Below, piece after piece: positions 35,742 to 45,217 of a DNA stretch of 64,000 nucleotides (positions are counted from its first letter, which is position 1; the number at the start of each line of letters is the position of its first letter). A program made the position numbers and the translations under genes. Source of the stretch: Bacteroidota bacterium (GTDB lineage Bacteria; Bacteroidota; Bacteroidia; Chitinophagales; Chitinophagaceae). Below the pieces are notes generated by a model, which was not told the origin of the DNA, made no database searches, and was given only the letters and a program-made list of their open reading frames with translations. Location of the stretch: the NCBI GenBank assembly GCA_005882315.1, contig VBAR01000001.1, positions 197,736 to 261,735 of the forward strand, written 5' to 3'.

Positions 35742-36674
35742 TTATAAGGAGGAAAACATACTGTCAAACTCTGGCTTACTGATTTTGAAAATACTACCAT
35801 GACGAATGCCGGGTGGCAGTGAAATTTTATCTGAAATGTCCGACCAAGTAGCCAGGTCAGTAGATTCTACAGCGCCATACTTATGATCCCTGTATTTATC
35901 AAAATAAACGATCCATTTTCCGTTGACTTTTAAAGTAGTTGGCCCCTCTGCCCAATAATTACCGGTAATAGGTGCAGATGCATTGCCATAGTCACCGTTC
36001 ATTTTTTTACTTGTTGCAATCTTAATATTTTTTTGCGGTGGTGTTCGGGACTCATCTTTCAGAAACATGACAAACCTTTTTCCATCAGGAACAATCGTTG
36101 CATCAATTACATTAAAGCCTTTATCGTAAAGTAGTTTTGTTGGGGTAAAATTTTTAAAGTCTTTTGTCAGCACATAATACATACGGTGATTATAGCCATT
36201 CTCAACTGTACGGTCGGCAGGATATTTACCGGCTATAGTAGTAGCCCAATAGATCATATACTGCTTTTTCTTTTTATCATAAGTTATCTCAGGTGCCCAG
36301 CAATTTCTTGCACTGTCTTCATGCATCATTACCGGAATAAATTTTTGTTCACTCCAGTTTATTAAGTCCTTACTGTTTGCATAACCAATTCCTCTTTGAT
36401 TCCAGCTTACTGTCCAAACCATATGAAATAAGCCATCTGCGCCAAGGATAATACAGGGATCTCGCATCAGTGAATCTTTACTGAGTATCGGTTGTAAAAA
36501 AGACTGATCATTTTTCAAAGCTGTCCATTTCAAGCCATCATTACTATAAGCGAGATGTAAACCATCTTTCCCGTTATTTTTAAAATATGAGAATAGAAAC
36601 ACCGAGTCAGTTTGTTGTGCATTTAAAACAAAAGAAAATGATGAAACAATTACAGTAAGAATTATTTTTCGCAT
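35742..36674 (-). CDS. GH43-like five-bladed beta-propeller glycosidase
   Basis: The 310-residue exported protein (signal peptide about 1-19, VLNAQ) shows GH43-type landmarks: YFKNNGKDGLHLAYSNDGL, the acidic MRDPCIILGADGLFHMVW, RNCWAPEITYDKKKKQYMIY and AEGPTTLKVNGKW, in which D, D/E and E are the candidate base, modulator and acid. Such enzymes usually remove arabinofuranose, xylose or galactose from side chains. The subfamily cannot be set. It follows the Ldh-family dehydrogenase by 3 bases and precedes the GH28 promoter, so it probably ends a three-gene unit. Confidence 0.82.
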   Translation of the reverse strand: MRKIILTVIVSSFSFVLNAQQTDSVFLFSYFKNNGKDGLHLAYSNDGLKWTALKNDQSFLQPILSKDSLMRDPCIILGADGLFHMVWTVSWNQRGIGYANSKDLINWSEQKFIPVMMHEDSARNCWAPEITYDKKKKQYMIYWATTIAGKYPADRTVENGYNHRMYYVLTKDFKNFTPTKLLYDKGFNVIDATIVPDGKRFVMFLKDESRTPPQKNIKIATSKKMNGDYGNASAPITGNYWAEGPTTLKVNGKWIVYFDKYRDHKYGAVESTDLATWSDISDKISLPPGIRHGSIFKISKPEFDSMFSSL

Positions 36675-36677
36675 CAG

Positions 36678-37748
36678 TTATTTATTTAATGTTAGAATTT
36701 CATCCCATACCTTTTTAATTACCGGTATCCCATTTTCACTATTTCGTTTACGATTGCTTAAAACTCTTTCACCCGGATAAGAAATGGTTGCCTGTTCGTT
36801 TTCAGGGACAGAGTTTTTATAATCGTTAATAATACTTTCTATTAATACAGGAATGGAGGAATAGTTGGACAGTTTTTTAATATTTATTGCGATAAAAACT
36901 TGTGACAATCCATGCTCGATACTTTGGCTGCTTATCTCTTGTGTAGATAATCCACCTGATAAAACTGCCGCCAATAAATCCAATAACAAAGAAAGCCCTG
37001 CTCCTTTCCAGTAACCAATGGGTAACGGCCTTCTTGATTCAAGAATTGCTGCGGGATCGTCAGTTAGATTTCCATCTTTATCATAGCCACCATGCACTTT
37101 CAGGTTCTCATTTTTTAATACAGATAATTCCATACTCCCGAATGAATATTGCGACATTGCCATATCCAATACAATGGCAGTATCGTTATATGGCATTGCA
37201 ATTACTAGCGGGTTATTTCCAAGCCTGGCATCTTTTGCTCCATGTGCCGGCATATTTGCAATTGTATTGGTAAACCCAATAAATATATAACCTGCCATTG
37301 CTGCTTGCCATCCATAAGCACCACCACGCATCCAATGATTGGTATTACTTAATGCAATACAGCCAATGCCAAATTCATCTGCCAGTTTTATGGATCGGTT
37401 TGTTGCAGCAATCGCATTTAAAATTCCGGGACCAAGATTTCCATCCCATTGTTCCATTCCATTATTCTTGGATTTTAATGAAGGCTCAGCATCTTGTTTT
37501 ACATAACCATTTTTAGAATATTCAATAAACCGCGGAAACCGGTTTATGCCATGAGTATAAATTCCATCAAGACTATTTTGTGTAAACGCTTCAGCCAGTT
37601 GTTCTGCTTTTTCCTTTTCAAATCCCTGTTTTATCAACACAGATTGAAATACCGCTTTCATTTCGCCGGCTGTGATATATATGGTTAGATCTTCCTTTGT
37701 CAACTTGTTATTCTGTTTGCAAAATAATCTTTCTGGTAACAATTCCAA
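36678..37748 (-). CDS. Ldh/YiaK-family NAD(P)-dependent oxidoreductase
   Basis: The roughly 356-residue cytoplasmic enzyme belongs to the malate/L-lactate dehydrogenase family that includes YiaK (2,3-diketo-L-gulonate reductase). Landmarks are NSLDGIYTHGINRFPRFIEY with the catalytic histidine, SNTNHWMRGGAYGWQAAMAG, and the cofactor segment LGNNPLVIAMPYND. No signal peptide is present, so it is the only clearly cytoplasmic catabolic enzyme of the locus and may reduce a uronate- or aldonate-derived keto acid. No ATG precedes the conserved start: TTG at 37748 or 37703 must be used, since the first ATG (37664) cuts the first helix. Confidence 0.85.
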   Translation of the reverse strand: MELLPERLFCKQNNKLTKEDLTIYITAGEMKAVFQSVLIKQGFEKEKAEQLAEAFTQNSLDGIYTHGINRFPRFIEYSKNGYVKQDAEPSLKSKNNGMEQWDGNLGPGILNAIAATNRSIKLADEFGIGCIALSNTNHWMRGGAYGWQAAMAGYIFIGFTNTIANMPAHGAKDARLGNNPLVIAMPYNDTAIVLDMAMSQYSFGSMELSVLKNENLKVHGGYDKDGNLTDDPAAILESRRPLPIGYWKGAGLSLLLDLLAAVLSGGLSTQEISSQSIEHGLSQVFIAINIKKLSNYSSIPVLIESIINDYKNSVPENEQATISYPGERVLSNRKRNSENGIPVIKKVWDEILTLNK

Positions 37749-37763
37749 TCCCTGAATGATGAT

Positions 37764-39293
37764 TTATAGCTCCCGGATTTTGACATTCCGGTAATAAATC
37801 TCAGCATATTCAGATTGTAATAATACTCTTCCTTCTTTGATACTTGCCTCCTCACCAACATTTACTACTACATCGTTTACAATATGCACACATTTGCCAT
37901 TATAAGAAATAACCTCTACGGTATTCCATTCACCGGTTGGTTTTTCGGCATCTTTCTGTTTAACCATCCTTGTATGGTTGGCAGGTATATTTTGTATGCC
38001 ATTTACCTTAATCGTACTTAAACTCAATAACCAGAAATCGCCGGTATCGCCTTCCTGTACCTGGCATTCGATTGACTGTGGCCAGATAGAATCGGGTTCA
38101 TTCATAGGGATATTATAACAAATACCGGCATCACGTTTTTCATTTTCACGGGGTGGCCATTTTTCTTTGCCCCATTTAAAATCAACTTTAAAATGATAGT
38201 TCCTGTACCCTTTTTTGGTGATCAAGTATCCAAGATCTTTTCCTATTACATGCAATGAACCATCTTCAATTCTAAAATTGTTACCAGGATCTTTGTTTGT
38301 TCCTATATTTCTGAGAAATGTATCCCAACCATCAAAATTTTTTTCGTTGAATAATGTTATAAACGGATCCTTAGTGACAGGCGTAATATTTTTTACTAAA
38401 AAAACATAATCATTATAATCACCATTTTTTGCTTCTTCAAAACAAACTAGATAACTGTTTTTCAAAATTTTGCCAGTCACATCTTTTACAGGATAGATCC
38501 TTGTTGCATGCACTGCATTTGCAGGATGCAATAACATATTCCATACATCTTCAGAATAACCAGTATGATCAGGCCCTGTTGCATAAAACCCAAACACGGA
38601 ATTACCGGGATCAAAAGAAGACTTGCTACCTGATTTAATGGAAGGAAATAATGTCTGATGTTCAGGATATTTATTTTTTGCTGACAGTATACCTGCTTGT
38701 TGTTTAAGAATAGTTTCATCATTACGGGTATAAAAACCAAATGGAACTTCAAAATCGGGAGAATATCTTGCAACAGGAATCATTTCAACTTTTCCCTTTC
38801 CGGCTTTTTGAAAAACTGAATGTGACAATTCTTCTCCCTGTAATGGCGGAAGACAATTATTACTTAAACCAGTCCATCCAATGTTTATACTGTACCCTAA
38901 TGCATCAATAATTTTTGATAAAGGCGGTTCGTTCTCTCCTTCAAGTCCTTTCATACTAAGCCCGGTAAGGTTGATTTCGGCAATTAGTTTACCTGTTGCA
39001 CTTTTTGCCTGCAGTTTTGATTTTGCTATTCCGGTAAAATCATCAGATGGTTTAAATAGAACGATACAGTTTCTATTGATCCCTGATAAAATTTTAAAAA
39101 AAGCAGTGTCCCCATTAAGCAGGTCAACATATTTTGTTGTTGCAGGAAGTATTACAGAATCAGGTTTGCTTTCAGTACCCCTGATAGCGGAAAATATAAA
39201 ATCCTTTTTTATAGTTGCGGTCTGAGCATAAAGACCTGTGTGAGCAAAAAAGACAATTGCCAGCCCTGAGATGATTTTTGGTATAACATTCAT
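37764..39293 (-). CDS. DUF4114 and DUF1080 (3-keto-disaccharide hydrolase-like) protein
   Basis: The 509-residue exported protein (signal peptide about 1-23, GLYAQ) has an N-terminal part with a DUF4114-like segment (about 220-300, ending NGDYNDYVFLVKN) and a C-terminal DUF1080 lectin-like domain (about 310-509) beginning FITLFNEKNFDGWDTFLRN and containing DAGICYNIP and IECQVQEGDTGDFWLL. DUF1080 proteins act as, or resemble, 3-keto-glycoside hydrolases or carbohydrate binders. It is the first gene of the minus-strand segment that diverges from the AraC-type regulator, and is followed by the oxidoreductase after 15 bases. Confidence 0.82.
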   Translation of the reverse strand: MNVIPKIISGLAIVFFAHTGLYAQTATIKKDFIFSAIRGTESKPDSVILPATTKYVDLLNGDTAFFKILSGINRNCIVLFKPSDDFTGIAKSKLQAKSATGKLIAEINLTGLSMKGLEGENEPPLSKIIDALGYSINIGWTGLSNNCLPPLQGEELSHSVFQKAGKGKVEMIPVARYSPDFEVPFGFYTRNDETILKQQAGILSAKNKYPEHQTLFPSIKSGSKSSFDPGNSVFGFYATGPDHTGYSEDVWNMLLHPANAVHATRIYPVKDVTGKILKNSYLVCFEEAKNGDYNDYVFLVKNITPVTKDPFITLFNEKNFDGWDTFLRNIGTNKDPGNNFRIEDGSLHVIGKDLGYLITKKGYRNYHFKVDFKWGKEKWPPRENEKRDAGICYNIPMNEPDSIWPQSIECQVQEGDTGDFWLLSLSTIKVNGIQNIPANHTRMVKQKDAEKPTGEWNTVEVISYNGKCVHIVNDVVVNVGEEASIKEGRVLLQSEYAEIYYRNVKIREL

Positions 39294-39314
39294 GATTGAT
39301 AAAATGAGTGAGAT

Positions 39315-39359
39315 TAAAATTAAAACATGGATCCCGGGTTTATTTACAGAATGTTCATG
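39315..39359 (-). promoter_or_regulatory. Candidate promoter and degenerate operator upstream of the DUF1080 gene
   Basis: TAATTTTA (39322-39315, minus strand, 7 of 8 to TAnnTTTG) lies 21 bases before the ATG. At the exactly predicted distance of 22 bases stands CATGA-N5-CTGTA (39359-39345), which matches the CAGGA boxes at 4 of 5 and 2 of 5 positions. Weak by itself; listed because of its position. Confidence 0.25.
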
Positions 39360-39458
39360 AGTTTTGGCAATAAATTAGCAGGTAAATAAAAATTCACAGA
39401 TTTACATGCAAAAAAAATTGCTATTTTTCCATTTGTATAAAAATGATACTGCTGTTAT

Positions 39459-40325
39459 ATGAAACCAGTTCCTGCATTTATTTCACCTGAAAGTATTTTT
39501 TTTATCCGGGAGGTTAAACAAGCCCATTTTCCCAGCGAATTGCATTTTCATGAAGAATGCCAGCTTGCCTACATTATTAAAGGAGCCGGTAAAAGAATAA
39601 TTGGCGACTCAGTAGAACATTTTGATGAACAGGAACTTGTTTTTATTGGTTCCAATATTCCGCATGTATGGTATAATACAGATATAAATTTCCCTAAAAG
39701 CAAAAAATTGCATTCGGTTTCATTATCGTTATTTATTTCTCCTGAGAAATTTATAAAACACATGAACGATTTTGGCAATGTGGAAAGAATAAAACAGTTA
39801 TTCCGCAGAGCACAAAGAGGAATGTTTATTACCGGTAAAACCAAAACAAGGTTAATTAGTTTATTAAAGAAAGCTACAGAAGAAAAAAACAGTATCCAGC
39901 ATACGATAATTTTGCTTGAGGTAATTTACATACTATCAACTACGGAAGAATACCGGTTTTTAGCCAGCAGCAGTTATGTAAATTATTTTCAACATGACGA
40001 AAATGAAAGAATGAATACTGTCTACAGTTTTCTGATGAAAAGTTTTAACCGGGATATATTACTTGCTGAAGTAGCGGATCTTGCTGCAATGAACCCAAAT
40101 GCCTTTTGCCGTTTCTTTAAATCCAGGACTCAAAAAACACTTACCCGGTTTATCAACGAGATCCGGGTTGGCCATGCCTGTAAATTGCTTATCCATGAAG
40201 ACAAGAGCATTGAACATATCGCTTATGAATGCGGCTACAACAATGTTTCTAACTTTAATCATTTTTTTAAGCTGATTAAAAAAACAAGCCCCCGTAATTA
40301 CAGAAAAGAACTTGAAATAAAATAA
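39459..40325 (+). CDS. AraC-family transcriptional regulator of the PUL
   Basis: The 288-residue protein has a cupin-like N-terminal sensor domain (about 10-150, HFPSELHFHEECQLAYIIKG with a metal-type HxH/E pattern) and a C-terminal double helix-turn-helix (about 190-288): SFNRDILLAEVADLAAMNPN, FCRFFKSRTQKT, and the second recognition unit IAYECGYNNVSNFNHFFK, ending SPRNYRKE. It likely senses a sugar and binds DNA with two adjacent major-groove contacts. It is the only regulator gene in the locus; no hybrid two-component sensor or sigma/anti-sigma pair is present. It lies between susD and the DUF1080 segment and is the best candidate to bind the CAGGA direct repeats. Confidence 0.92.
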   Translation: MKPVPAFISPESIFFIREVKQAHFPSELHFHEECQLAYIIKGAGKRIIGDSVEHFDEQELVFIGSNIPHVWYNTDINFPKSKKLHSVSLSLFISPEKFIKHMNDFGNVERIKQLFRRAQRGMFITGKTKTRLISLLKKATEEKNSIQHTIILLEVIYILSTTEEYRFLASSSYVNYFQHDENERMNTVYSFLMKSFNRDILLAEVADLAAMNPNAFCRFFKSRTQKTLTRFINEIRVGHACKLLIHEDKSIEHIAYECGYNNVSNFNHFFKLIKKTSPRNYRKELEIK

Positions 40326-40326
40326 A

Positions 40327-40359
40327 GAAGCCTGGCGTGAAGAAGATCAACCAGGCTTC
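40327..40359. terminator. Hairpin between the convergent regulator and susD genes
   Basis: GAAGCCTGG (40327-40335) pairs perfectly with CCAGGCTTC (40351-40359) over a 15-base loop, immediately after the regulator stop codon. No T-run follows, so termination strength is uncertain. Confidence 0.5.
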
Positions 40360-40389
40360 AGGTTACTGGATTGCTGCTATGCGAAATTC

Positions 40390-41946
40390 TTAATACCCGG
40401 GATTTTGTATGTATAGGCCGGGTACTGCATCCATCTGTGTTTGCGGAACAGGATATATGATATGATTTGCTGTTATCGGGTTGATCTTGTGAAGAGCAGC
40501 ATCCTCCACAGCTTTCCACGCATCCATGATTGTTATCAGATTGCCACTTCTTTGCAGGTCGAACCACCGTAAACCTTCACCAGCAAATTCTCTTCTGCGT
40601 TCATCAAACAACTGCGCCAGTGTAACATTGGTAACAGCAGGCAGACCGGCCCTTACCCTCACTTGGCTGACAATACCGTCAACATCACCTTGTGTTCCGG
40701 TAGTGCCGTGTAAGATGCACTCGGCTTTTAGCATGAGTATATCGGTGTACCGGATGGCGATGAAGTTGACGGGCCAATCAAAACGGCTGGCTGTTGATAT
40801 CCTGGTTGTATCCAGGTATTTTCTGAAGAAAGGCTTTGTGTCGCTTCCAAAAGTTGTTGTGTGAATAAAGGGCAACTTTCGTGTATCACCAACTGCATAA
40901 CTAGCTACGAGGTTAGCCGATACCGATGGCGTTCCAAGAGCCCCGTTTAATGCCGTGCTATTGCTGCCTAAAATATTGAAATAAGTTTGTGGAACAAGCT
41001 GCCAGGGATGGGTAGCTCCTAAAACAGGGTTTTGAGCACCAATATACATTACATCAAATATGGCTTCTCTGTTACCCGTCGTGTGTCCCGGGCTTTGATT
41101 GGTATAAGAGAAAATGCCGGCAGCAGGTGTAGGAAAACTATATGGAAGTGGATTGAAGACAAAAGGACCGTTGCTGATAATATCCTGCAACAAAGGCAAT
41201 GCAAGGCTCCATTCATTTAGCCCCAAACCAGGTCCTTCAATGCCATACGTAGGGCCCGAACGGGTCATGTAAACTTTTGCAAGTGTTGCCTCGGCAGCAT
41301 ATTTGGTAGCCCTTCCAATATCGGTTGCCGTATAAGCAGGAAATACACCGCTGTAATTGGCCGGCAAATTAGCTATTGCAAACTGGAGGTCGGCAATGAT
41401 GAGTGCATATACATCAACAACAGAACTACGTGCAATCGTGGTTGCTTCGGCAGCCGTCACCGTACGATCAATAACCGGAACTTTCCCATATAACTTAACC
41501 AAGTCGAAATAATAAAAGGCCCGGAGAAATTTTGCTTCAGCCGTTAACCTGTTTGCCAAAGCTGCAGAACCGACGTAAGTATTGTTTTTGACAATTTGTT
41601 CAATAACCGTGTTGGCCCTGAAGATGCCATTGAAATCTGCCGTCCATGCTTCTTCCACATACACATTAGCTGCAATGCCAGTGGAAAAATTATTGATAGG
41701 ATCAGGGTCGCGGGCAACATCGTTGGTTGGATAAATATTATCTGACCTTACTTCAGAAAGGAATAACTGCCTGTCGGGGTAGCCCCTCAGTGAATTGTAA
41801 GCTGCATTAACAGCTTGTATAAAATCACTTGGTTGCTGATAAAAAGTTGGAGTGGTTGCCGTTGATAGTGGTACCTGGTCTAAATCTTTTGAGCAGGATG
41901 CTAAGATGCCGGTCGCTATTATTAAGATGAATGATATTTTTTTCAT
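40390..41946 (-). CDS. susD: SusD/RagB family surface glycan-binding lipoprotein
   Basis: The 518-residue lipoprotein has a lipobox (GILASCSKD, Cys at about 18) and the SusD opening LDQVPLSTATTPTFYQQPSD with FIQAVNAAYNSLRG, tetratricopeptide-like helices (AEAKFLRAFYYFDLVKLYG) and the C-terminal LFDERRREFAGEGLRWFDLQR signature (split: LFDERRREF, AGEGLRWFDLQR). It caps the SusC pore and binds oligosaccharide at the cell surface. It follows susC by 21 bases. This is the only SusCD pair in the window, so the surrounding enzymes most likely feed one uptake system. Confidence 0.95.
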   Translation of the reverse strand: MKKISFILIIATGILASCSKDLDQVPLSTATTPTFYQQPSDFIQAVNAAYNSLRGYPDRQLFLSEVRSDNIYPTNDVARDPDPINNFSTGIAANVYVEEAWTADFNGIFRANTVIEQIVKNNTYVGSAALANRLTAEAKFLRAFYYFDLVKLYGKVPVIDRTVTAAEATTIARSSVVDVYALIIADLQFAIANLPANYSGVFPAYTATDIGRATKYAAEATLAKVYMTRSGPTYGIEGPGLGLNEWSLALPLLQDIISNGPFVFNPLPYSFPTPAAGIFSYTNQSPGHTTGNREAIFDVMYIGAQNPVLGATHPWQLVPQTYFNILGSNSTALNGALGTPSVSANLVASYAVGDTRKLPFIHTTTFGSDTKPFFRKYLDTTRISTASRFDWPVNFIAIRYTDILMLKAECILHGTTGTQGDVDGIVSQVRVRAGLPAVTNVTLAQLFDERRREFAGEGLRWFDLQRSGNLITIMDAWKAVEDAALHKINPITANHIIYPVPQTQMDAVPGLYIQNPGY

Positions 41947-41967
41947 TTTTTTAAAAATTAGGGGTGA

Positions 41968-44900
41968 TTAAAAAGTAAAGTTTAGTCCGAATATCAATGC
42001 TTTTGGCAGTGGTATACCGCCATAATCACCCGCTGCCGGAAATGCTGCATTGGAACTTGAACTGGTATTCACTGCATCGGGGTTCAGACCATTGCTGTAT
42101 TTATCATGGCCGAAGAAGTTTTCTAACGTCAAGAACACTCTTGCACCATGTATATAATTAGTTTTAATCAAAGTCTTCAAATTATAACCCAGTGTTATGT
42201 TGCGTACACGTATATAATCTGATGAGAATAAATTATCAGTTGCGGAAGTAATCGGGCTGTAATAATTAGAAAACGTCTTTCCATACCTTCCGTCGCCCTG
42301 GTTAGTTGGCGATCGCCACCTGTCTACATAGTCTGCAGTATGGTTATCGGACTTCCCTTGGCCGGGCCTGTTAAGAGCTCTCCCTAATTCTGAATAAATA
42401 GAGCCCCCCCACTGACCTTGCACCAGCACATTCAGATCGAAACCTTTATACCGGAATGTATTCGTGATACCATATGTATAATCAGGGTTTGGATGTCCCA
42501 CTATTACTTTATCTGCTTCAGTTATTACACCGTCACCATTTGTATCCTGGTATTTTAAGTCACCTTCCTGTTCTGCTCCGTAACGGGCAACATTCTTATT
42601 AATATCCTCCTGTGTTAAAAACCCAATGGTTTGCAAAACATAAATACTGTTTAAAGCATATCCTACACGTAAAATCTGGGAGGTTACATTATTACCCTGG
42701 GGTATTATGATTTGAGTTTGTCCCGGTGCAAGTGCTTCAATTTTGTTGGTATTATGAGTGATGTTCAGGGAAGTGGTCCATTGAAATTTTCCAACCAAAT
42801 TGCGGCTGTTCAATTCCAATTCCTCACCAACATTTCTTACTGAACCGATGTTAGTGAGATAAGATGTAAAACCGGTTATTGACGGAACCTGTACATTCAA
42901 TAACAAGTCTGTATTTAGTTTATTGTAGTAATCGAAAGAACCGGTTATCCGGTTTTTGAATAGCCCGAAATCAAAACCTATATCATAGGTTTCAGATCTT
43001 TCCCATTTCAGATCGGGGTTTGCCAATACGTTTGGCGCCTGGCCAATGACTGCTGCAGGTGCACCAAGTACATATCCTGCAGAACCAATCGTGGCGAGGC
43101 TGGCGTAATCATTCGGCAAATTATTGTTTCCGTTTACCCCATAAGATCCCCTTAATTTCAGGTCACTGATAAAAGAGAGTCCTTTCATAAATCCTTCTTC
43201 GCTTGTTATCCATTTTAAAGAAATGGATGGAAATGTACCAAACTGGTTATTGACGCCAAACCGTGACGACCCATCCCTACGTAAGCTTGCTGATAAAAAA
43301 TATTTATCCTGGAATGCGTATTGCAGCCGGCTGAAATAAGAGATCAAAACACTTTTAGTTGATGTAGTATTACCGGTAACAGCTGCTGCTGCATTTAAGG
43401 TTTGTATAACAGCACTGGTATATCCTCCGTTTGAACTCATGGTCGCCCTGTCCAAAAGATCGTAGTTATAAGCAAAGCCTGCCAGTACATTAATGCTATG
43501 CACTTGTTTAAATACTTTATTATAAGTAAGGGTGTTTTCATTTACAAAGGTTTGTCTCCGGTAACTGTTATAGGTGCCGCTGGTGCTGGCAAGCAGATTG
43601 TTGGACCCGGTAAAGATCCGCGGGTTTACATCGGGCTGCCCGTTTACTCCTTTAGTACCGTTGCCAACGATTATATAGGGTACATAGGTGTTGGCAATAT
43701 TATCCGTATTATCTAAGTTGACAGAAGATCTAAAACTCAATTGTTTGGTAATTTGTAAATCGCCATAAATTGTACCCACTGTACGATACCTTTTGGTGGT
43801 TCCTTTGCTGTACATTAACCTGCCGTATGGCATGATTGAATTACTATAGAGATAGATCAGGTTTTTTCCTGTATTGGTGAATAAGCCAACCGTATCTTCC
43901 TGCACAGGCGAATGACTTAGAATCTGGTGAAAAATGGCGTTTTGTCCGTCTATGCCCGGATCCTGTGTTTCGGAATAAGTAGGCGCTATGTTCACACCAA
44001 ATCTTAATTTTTTAGAGGCGGCGATATCAAGATTTGCCCTGAGTGAATATGCTTTGTAACCAACGTTCTGAATAAAGCTTTCCTGGTTTGTATAATTTCC
44101 AGACATGAAATATTTTATAACATCTGATCCACCGCTGACAGAAATCTGGTAGTTCTGCATTTTACCTTTCCTCTCTATTGCATCTTGCCAGTCTATAAAT
44201 GCCAAACCGGGATGTCCGGGCATTGCCCATCGGGGATCAAGAATATAATTAGCATCAAAGAGTCCACCGTTTTTTGCCAGCCTTGTCGCTTGATCATCAT
44301 TGGCGGTTGCACCAACAGATCCGTATTTGGCTACGTATGCTCCATTAATAAATTCCGTGGCGTTTTCAATCCACTGGTCGCCATTCATCATCTGCAGTTT
44401 TTTAGAAGCTTCATTATATCCCCCATAAATAGCCAGGTCAACTACAGGCTTACCAGTGCGGCCACGTTTGGTGTTGATCAGCACAACACCATTGGATGCT
44501 CTTGAACCATAGATAGCCGCCGCAGCAGCATCCTTCAATACTTCAATGCTTTCAATATCGTTGGGATTAATATTATCTAGTGGGTTACCAGTTGTAAAAG
44601 TACCATTACCGGTATTGCTTGAATTAACTGATAATGGAAACCCATCCAATACATACAATGGCTCATTGCCTCCACTGATAGAACCTGAACCACGTATCTG
44701 AATACTAAAAGCCTTTCCGGGTATGCCTGTATTTTGCTTTACTCTTACACCCGCCAATTGTCCTACCAATGCCTGGTCTACCCGGGTGATAGCCCTTTCC
44801 TGAAAATTTTCATTTTTCAGTTTACTGACTGCGCCAGCAACATTTCTCTTCTTTTGTGTACCATAACCAATAACAACCACATCATCCAATTGGGTGGTAG

Positions 44901-45198
44901 ATTTTTGCATGGTTAATGACACTTCAGTTCCTGAAACATTTATTGTTTGTTCCATGTAGCTTACATGGGTAAAAGTCAACTGAGCGTTCTTCAGATTTCC
45001 GGGAACGGCGATTGAGAAACTTCCTGAAGCATCAGTCTTGGTAACAACAGCTGTTCCTTTTAAAGTAACAGAGACATCGGGAATGCCCATACCTGTTTCA
45101 TCAGTGAGTTTTCCTTTAATTACTATTTCCTGTGCCAATACAAATAATGGCAAAAGAAAAACCAGAATCGCAAAAATTGTCTTAACAGTTTTTGTCAT
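41968..45198 (-). CDS. susC: SusC/RagA family TonB-linked outer-membrane transporter
   Basis: The 1076-residue protein has a signal peptide (about 1-22), a carboxypeptidase-regulatory-like domain (about 25-100, IKGKLTDETGMGIPDVSVTL), a TonB box region with LDDVVVIGYGTQKKRNVAGA, the plug (IEVLKDAAAAAIYGSRASNG) and a 22-strand-type barrel ending in an aromatic residue (LIFGLNFTF). It imports oligosaccharides using TonB energy together with SusD. There is no STN domain ahead of the plug, so it is not of the sigma/anti-sigma signalling type, consistent with control by an AraC-type protein. A CAGGA operator and a -7 box lie directly upstream. Confidence 0.96.
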   Translation of the reverse strand: MTKTVKTIFAILVFLLPLFVLAQEIVIKGKLTDETGMGIPDVSVTLKGTAVVTKTDASGSFSIAVPGNLKNAQLTFTHVSYMEQTINVSGTEVSLTMQKSTTQLDDVVVIGYGTQKKRNVAGAVSKLKNENFQERAITRVDQALVGQLAGVRVKQNTGIPGKAFSIQIRGSGSISGGNEPLYVLDGFPLSVNSSNTGNGTFTTGNPLDNINPNDIESIEVLKDAAAAAIYGSRASNGVVLINTKRGRTGKPVVDLAIYGGYNEASKKLQMMNGDQWIENATEFINGAYVAKYGSVGATANDDQATRLAKNGGLFDANYILDPRWAMPGHPGLAFIDWQDAIERKGKMQNYQISVSGGSDVIKYFMSGNYTNQESFIQNVGYKAYSLRANLDIAASKKLRFGVNIAPTYSETQDPGIDGQNAIFHQILSHSPVQEDTVGLFTNTGKNLIYLYSNSIMPYGRLMYSKGTTKRYRTVGTIYGDLQITKQLSFRSSVNLDNTDNIANTYVPYIIVGNGTKGVNGQPDVNPRIFTGSNNLLASTSGTYNSYRRQTFVNENTLTYNKVFKQVHSINVLAGFAYNYDLLDRATMSSNGGYTSAVIQTLNAAAAVTGNTTSTKSVLISYFSRLQYAFQDKYFLSASLRRDGSSRFGVNNQFGTFPSISLKWITSEEGFMKGLSFISDLKLRGSYGVNGNNNLPNDYASLATIGSAGYVLGAPAAVIGQAPNVLANPDLKWERSETYDIGFDFGLFKNRITGSFDYYNKLNTDLLLNVQVPSITGFTSYLTNIGSVRNVGEELELNSRNLVGKFQWTTSLNITHNTNKIEALAPGQTQIIIPQGNNVTSQILRVGYALNSIYVLQTIGFLTQEDINKNVARYGAEQEGDLKYQDTNGDGVITEADKVIVGHPNPDYTYGITNTFRYKGFDLNVLVQGQWGGSIYSELGRALNRPGQGKSDNHTADYVDRWRSPTNQGDGRYGKTFSNYYSPITSATDNLFSSDYIRVRNITLGYNLKTLIKTNYIHGARVFLTLENFFGHDKYSNGLNPDAVNTSSSSNAAFPAAGDYGGIPLPKALIFGLNFTF

Positions 45199-45217
45199 AC
45201 AGCAAGTTTTAGTATTT

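Noticed and set aside
38881-39225. Plus-strand open frame antisense to the DUF1080 gene
   Set aside because: It is a shadow of a well-supported gene and has no recognisable features.
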